A stretch of 64,000 nucleotides of DNA from Oscheius tipulae (lineage: Eukaryota; Nematoda; Chromadorea; Rhabditida; Rhabditidae), in the NCBI GenBank assembly GCA_037178975.1, contig JASJZH010000004.1, positions 7,006,001-7,070,000 on the forward strand, read 5' to 3'. Below the pieces are notes generated by a model that was not told the origin of the DNA, made no database searches, and saw only the letters and a list, made by a program, of their open reading frames with translations. A program made the translations under genes and the position numbers. Below, in pieces: positions 59,854 to 64,000 of this stretch (position 1 is its first letter; each line of letters begins with the position of its first letter).

Positions 59854-62800
59854 CTACTGCGGCTTGCACAACATTGAATATGCAGCACGGAAGATCATCA
59901 CGGTAACTTCGACAAACGTCATGGCACAGATTCCCATCAGAACACCGAGTAGGCCACCGAGACTACCAATCAGCTTGTTTAGCTGGAAAAGCCTCGTTTT
60001 GAAGTCATGAAATTTAATCTTACATCCATGGTTGGGGCTTCTCGGAAAAGGTTAAAGACAAGCTGAGGTCGATTGATGAGCACAGTAACGGTGTCACTCG
60101 TGTTACCCTGACAACCCTCGTCTGGTGTTCCAGTCGATGTTTTCACACAGTTGGGCGTCTGAACTCATAAAAAAATGCATATCATTCAAACTACCTTCTT
60201 CCTGTACTCTCCCTTCGACCAAGTAATTTCAAAATCATTATTTGTACAGGGTAATGGACAAACACAGGTTGACCATTTAGAAGGATCTCCGTTTGCCTTG
60301 ACTGCTGCATCAATACACGTCACTGAAAGTCAAACTATTAGAAAATGTTGTGTCCCTACTATTGGAGACGACGCAAGGCGTAGCCAATTCAGGCATCGGA
60401 TACCGAGGATCCATGCACTCGCACTCTTCTTGGATTTTGTCTTGATAACACGAACGGAGACAGCCCTAGACCTGATTTTCTATGGCCGTTCACGAAACTC
60501 ACATCCGTCGTGTAGGACCCAGGAAAGTAGAAAGCCTTGACTTCCGATGTGTCCTTCACACAGGTCCCGTACTGTCCTCTGAGACGATTGAACTCGTTCT
60601 ACTCAAGATGTATGGAAATATTTTAAACTACAAACCCTGTAAGGAACCAGCACGACCTCACTTCCAGGTTCTGCGTTGTATCGTATCGATTCGGACATTA
60701 TGTAGTCGTCCTTGAAATGAACAAAGACAAGGATAGCTGCGGTATCCGTCCACTTTGCGTATTCGCCCTGATTCAGCTTTAGTCTGGCTCTCAGACCTAA
60801 ACACTATAATTTGCAGGAGAAATGTCTACCTCCTTCGGTCTGGGAAGATCTGTAATTGTATTTGTAACTGTTATTGTAATGATTGAAGGTGAAACAGTTT
60901 CCTAATACAACGTCATTCCATTGGTAGAAGTCGCGACTAAATTTCGTCCGTTTCACTGTGGAATCAAGTGTACTCACTTCAAGATAAGTTCCTTTTCCTC
61001 GTAGGCAGCGTTGCTGAACATATCCCCGAACTGCCAACTCATTTCTGTCCGATTCTCATAGGGAAGGGTTCCAATCATGAAGGGCATCATGTCCGTGATC
61101 TGGGCTGGGGAGCTGAGGAGGTCATTGAGAAGCTAAAAGAATGTCAAGAGTTGATAATAGTTCACTTACCGGTATCATAGTCTCGTCCATCTTTCCGTAG
61201 ATGGCAATCATCACCTCCTCGATAATCTTGTCTGAACATTGTTCGATCATCCTAACTCGAAATTTTCCTACTCAAATCACAGAGCGTATTGGCCCAATTC
61301 TTCGAGCAATTACAATAAAAAGTGCCGATCGTATCCGGAGTCCCACTGATGCACTGGGCAGTTGGATCCTTCTTGTTGCACTGAGAAGGAACCTTGTTTC
61401 CCTTGGCATCCAAGGACTCTGCACAGTAGTTAATAACTAAAAACCTGTTGCTCTCGAAGATATGAAAACGTTACGCTGTTCACAGTTATCACCCTTGGTT
61501 CCAAATGTGCAATTACAGGTATAGCCGTTGAACTTCTTGATGCAGGTCGAGTTGTATTGGCAAGGGGTGAACTCCGAACAGAAGTCCCGCTCCTTTTCAC
61601 AGTACTGTCCTGCGTAGCCGTCCTTGCACTTGCAGTACGGCCAAATCTGGATACCACTTCCCATATTCGTGCAATTCGCTCCATTAACGCAAGGATTGGC
61701 GTATTCACACACGTCAATGCCTAGGATCTCTTTTTGAGAACAAGTAGAAAACGTTCCTACTTCCACATCGTGGACCGGTATAGTGTGGCAGGCAGTCACA
61801 CTTGTAACTATTACCGGTATTGGTACATGTTCCTCCATAAAGACACAGCGATGCTGAGCAGACTTCCAGCACTAAAAATAAGCTCAACAGTGCTCGTACC
61901 TTGATCACTCTGCAAAGAACAGCGTCGTCAAGACGACATAAACTATTCGTTGTTTGTCTGCCTCCATTGCAGGAATATGGTAGCTTTCGACGAAAAACTA
62001 GAAAGAGTGTTCGGGAACAACAGAAACGTGGTGAATAAAAATGAACAATGGAAAGCGTCACAAGAATGAGCATCGTTCCCGTGGGAAGTTCTTGACAGGA
62101 CCCAACTACAATCAACTTCCACTCGCCTTCACAATTCTTCCCAGTGTAGCCTGAGTCACAAGTACAGGTGTAGTCCCTTTGATCCTCATGAGAAGTGCAG
62201 GTCGCACCGTTCTGACAAGGAGCTTTGTCCGTGCAGATGTCATATACTAAATACGAAACGTTTTGAAACAACTCTTCCCTTACATAGACAAGTAGTGTTC
62301 CCAGCGGACTGAATATACTTCGGGCCCTGACAAAGACAGACGATTCCATTCGGAAAAGCTCCAGTTGGCGCCACAGATACACAAGTTCCACCACCCTCTT
62401 TTACTTTGCAGTAATCCAAAAGAACCATGGTTGAATAGTCGCAGTACATGGTGGCAGTTCCTGAAGTGATCTGGATTACGATAAGGAAGCGAATGTACCC
62501 AGAGGCTTGTTGATAGACCAGATAACAGCTGTGTTCTGTTTCCCACAGAACTCAGAATTCAGACCAGGACACGTGGCGCTGGAGTCGTTACAAGCATTAC
62601 CCATGTCGGCAGTCACGTTGAGACCGTTGGAGACGGACAGATAGCAGTCAGTGTTTACCAGAGCTTAAAGAGTTCTCCTTGATTTCTTCAGCCTCTTACT
62701 TGTCATGTTGTACGGCGGATCGTGGGGATTCTTGCCCAGTTCCTGCTGGCATTTAGTATAAGTCATCTGGCCGTCAGAAACCTTGAAGTATTTGGGCTCT

Positions 62801-63697
62801 ACCAGAACAGAACCGTCGAACTGGAGACAACCCTGTTGGACAGCATAGGATGCGCCTGAATCAATTGTTTTAGGTTAGAATGTCCCTCTTACTGTAAACA
62901 TATTTGTATGTTTCACAATTCCTTCCGTAGAACAATGTTGTGCAAGCGCAGGTGTAGTGCTGTCCATTATAGATTGACTTACAGGTCCCACTGTTCTGAC
63001 AGGGATTCGGTTTACACGGATCTCTGTCTGAACGCGACTTTTTAAGTAAGCAAAGAAACTAACAGGTGCAATTCGTTCCAAAATACGGATCCTTGCAGTC
63101 GCACGTGTAGTCAATGTTGTTCTCACTCTTACAAGTTCCTTCATTTTGACAAGGAGCCTCGGCACACGGGCTGGAAGTTACTAGAAGAAAATTATGAAAG
63201 CGTAGGTAAAGACTCCTTACTTATGTCACAATCGTCGCCAGTCCAGCCAGTCGCGCATAGGCAGGCGTAACCAGTAATGGTGTGTTCACAAGAGTACCTG
63301 TCCTTGTCTGGACAGGGGGATGGGGTGCATTTGTCAATTTCTGAAAGTTTTGCTTCTGTAGGAGTGTCCAAAGACTCTTTTCAAACAAAATGACACTTCA
63401 GATTCTTATTTTGGAGGCTGAACCACGCTATGAACTAAGGAACCTCTATTTTATGTTGTTCGTAGTTTAAGCTTTTTCAGTACGAGTACTATACCGAAAC
63501 TCACCAGTCTGACAACGATCTCCGGTGTATCCTGCCTGACAGACACACGTTCCAGTGTTGCAATACTCGTAAAATGTCATCGGACTGCTAGATTTTGTAC
63601 AGAGCCCAAAATGGTCACAGTTGTGAGGAGGATTGACAGAGTAGGCAATCAATTGTGATGATGAGAGGTAGATTTGGGCGAAAAGAAGAAGAAGCAT
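59854..63697 (-). CDS. EGF-plus-ASC (EGAS-type) DEG/ENaC channel-like protein
   Basis: ATG 63697 begins a signal peptide MLLLLFAQIYLSSSQ (an upstream GTG-initiated frame is not used). About eight EGF-like modules follow, each around 35 residues with six cysteines, such as CQAGYTGDRC, CLCATGWTGDDC, CDSGYTGKNC, CDCLPHYTGPRC and CKDGYAGQYC. Between EGF 4 and 5 lies a Cys-poor block (NTDCYLSVSNGLNVTAD, GNACNDSSATC) that resembles a WSC or PAN-like domain. The C-terminal third is an amiloride-sensitive-channel domain: NCFTFNHYNNSYKY, GCLRSCYQDKIQEECEC, PQLVFNLFRE and, before the single TM, GSLGGLLGVLMGICAMTFVE. TAG at 59854-59856. Nematode EGAS proteins have this plan. DEG/ENaC subunits normally have two TMs; this one has a signal peptide in place of TM1, a feature I only infer. 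It ends the window and its upstream region is cut short. Confidence 0.82.
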
Positions 63698-64000
63698 TGG
63701 GCTGCCGCCTCTGCAGGGCAATAGATTGGCCGTCACTAGCTTCTCTCTTTTGTGATTTATGCATGCTGGACCATTGTTCTAGGATATTCGTAGTCTGAAT
63801 CCAAGAAACTAATATTTCTAGACCTAAATGTTGTCACTTCCATACCACCAAAAGAAAAAATGTGGTTTATAGGCTACTCATTTATGTCTACTTCCTTTCA
63901 CTTTTTTCCAATTTGTATAGTCTCTATAATTTCAATCGGAGTCTAGTAAGAGTGACCTTCTTTTTTACTAAGAGAATCGTAGCGACGATCTGTTTCTGAT
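63698..64000. other. Upstream region of the EGAS-type gene
   Basis: Only about 300 bases remain to the window edge. This is probably 5' untranslated and promoter sequence; no core element was recognised. Confidence 0.5.

Noticed and set aside
1..64000. tRNA, rRNA or CRISPR elements
   Set aside because: I looked for T-loop (GGTTCGAATCC-type) sequences on both strands and for regularly spaced repeats and saw none; a covariance search would be decisive.

Overview
The window looks like nuclear DNA of a nematode, probably a rhabditid relatively close to Caenorhabditis. Reasons seen directly: protein-coding genes are split by very short GT-AG introns (many 35-50 bp), most 3' splice sites read TTTTCAG or a near variant, and the gene content is typical of nematode chromosome arms: Sre-like and other serpentine chemoreceptors, ShKT (SXC) proteins, an F-box protein, a CX-module protein, a DEG-3-like acetylcholine receptor and an EGF-plus-ASC channel subunit. 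Species cannot be named from sequence alone. All gene models were assembled by eye from reading frames and splice signals, so inner exon borders carry some error.

Layout. 1-8.9 kb holds no gene I can support. 8.9-11.5 kb (minus) is a Bicaudal-C homologue with KH-type repeats and a C-terminal SAM domain. 13.2-15.5 kb (minus) is a cysteine-rich secreted protein. 17.5-19.1 kb (minus) is an F-box-like protein. 19.1-25.1 kb is gene-poor. 25.1-28.0 kb (minus) carries an RTE-like LINE whose endonuclease/reverse transcriptase frame is uninterrupted but ends early. 28.4-29.9 kb (minus) is a Ser/Thr-rich mucin-like secreted protein, and 31.3-31.7 kb (minus) a tiny secreted precursor that may be a neuropeptide. 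31.7-35.3 kb is again empty.

From 35 kb to the end the DNA is gene-dense: an Sre-like receptor (35.4-37.0, plus), two tandem paralogous multi-ShKT secreted proteins (37.4-39.5, minus), a small mucin-ShKT protein (40.0-40.5, plus), an alpha-type nicotinic receptor subunit (41.6-44.7, plus), a CX-module membrane protein (44.9-46.3 or 47.5, minus), a Cys/Gly/Pro repeat peptide (48.7-49.1, plus), a class 3 lipase (49.2-50.3, minus), a second Sre-like receptor (50.5-52.3, minus), an unassigned 7TM receptor (53.2-54.4, minus), a protein I do not recognise (56.1-57.7, minus), another 7TM receptor (58.3-59.7, minus) and a large EGF/ASC channel-like protein (59.9-63.7, minus).

The genes do not form an obvious pathway. 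The common theme is secreted and membrane proteins of the nematode surface and sensory system, with four chemoreceptor-type GPCRs and two ion-channel-type proteins. I see no clear operon, no CRISPR array and no RNA gene. The most unusual non-coding signals are a 20-bp perfect hairpin at 16.5 kb, a pair of nested inverted repeats at 48.0-48.2 kb, and two related hairpin-bearing elements at 4.1 and 54.7 kb, the second followed by a short tandem repeat.
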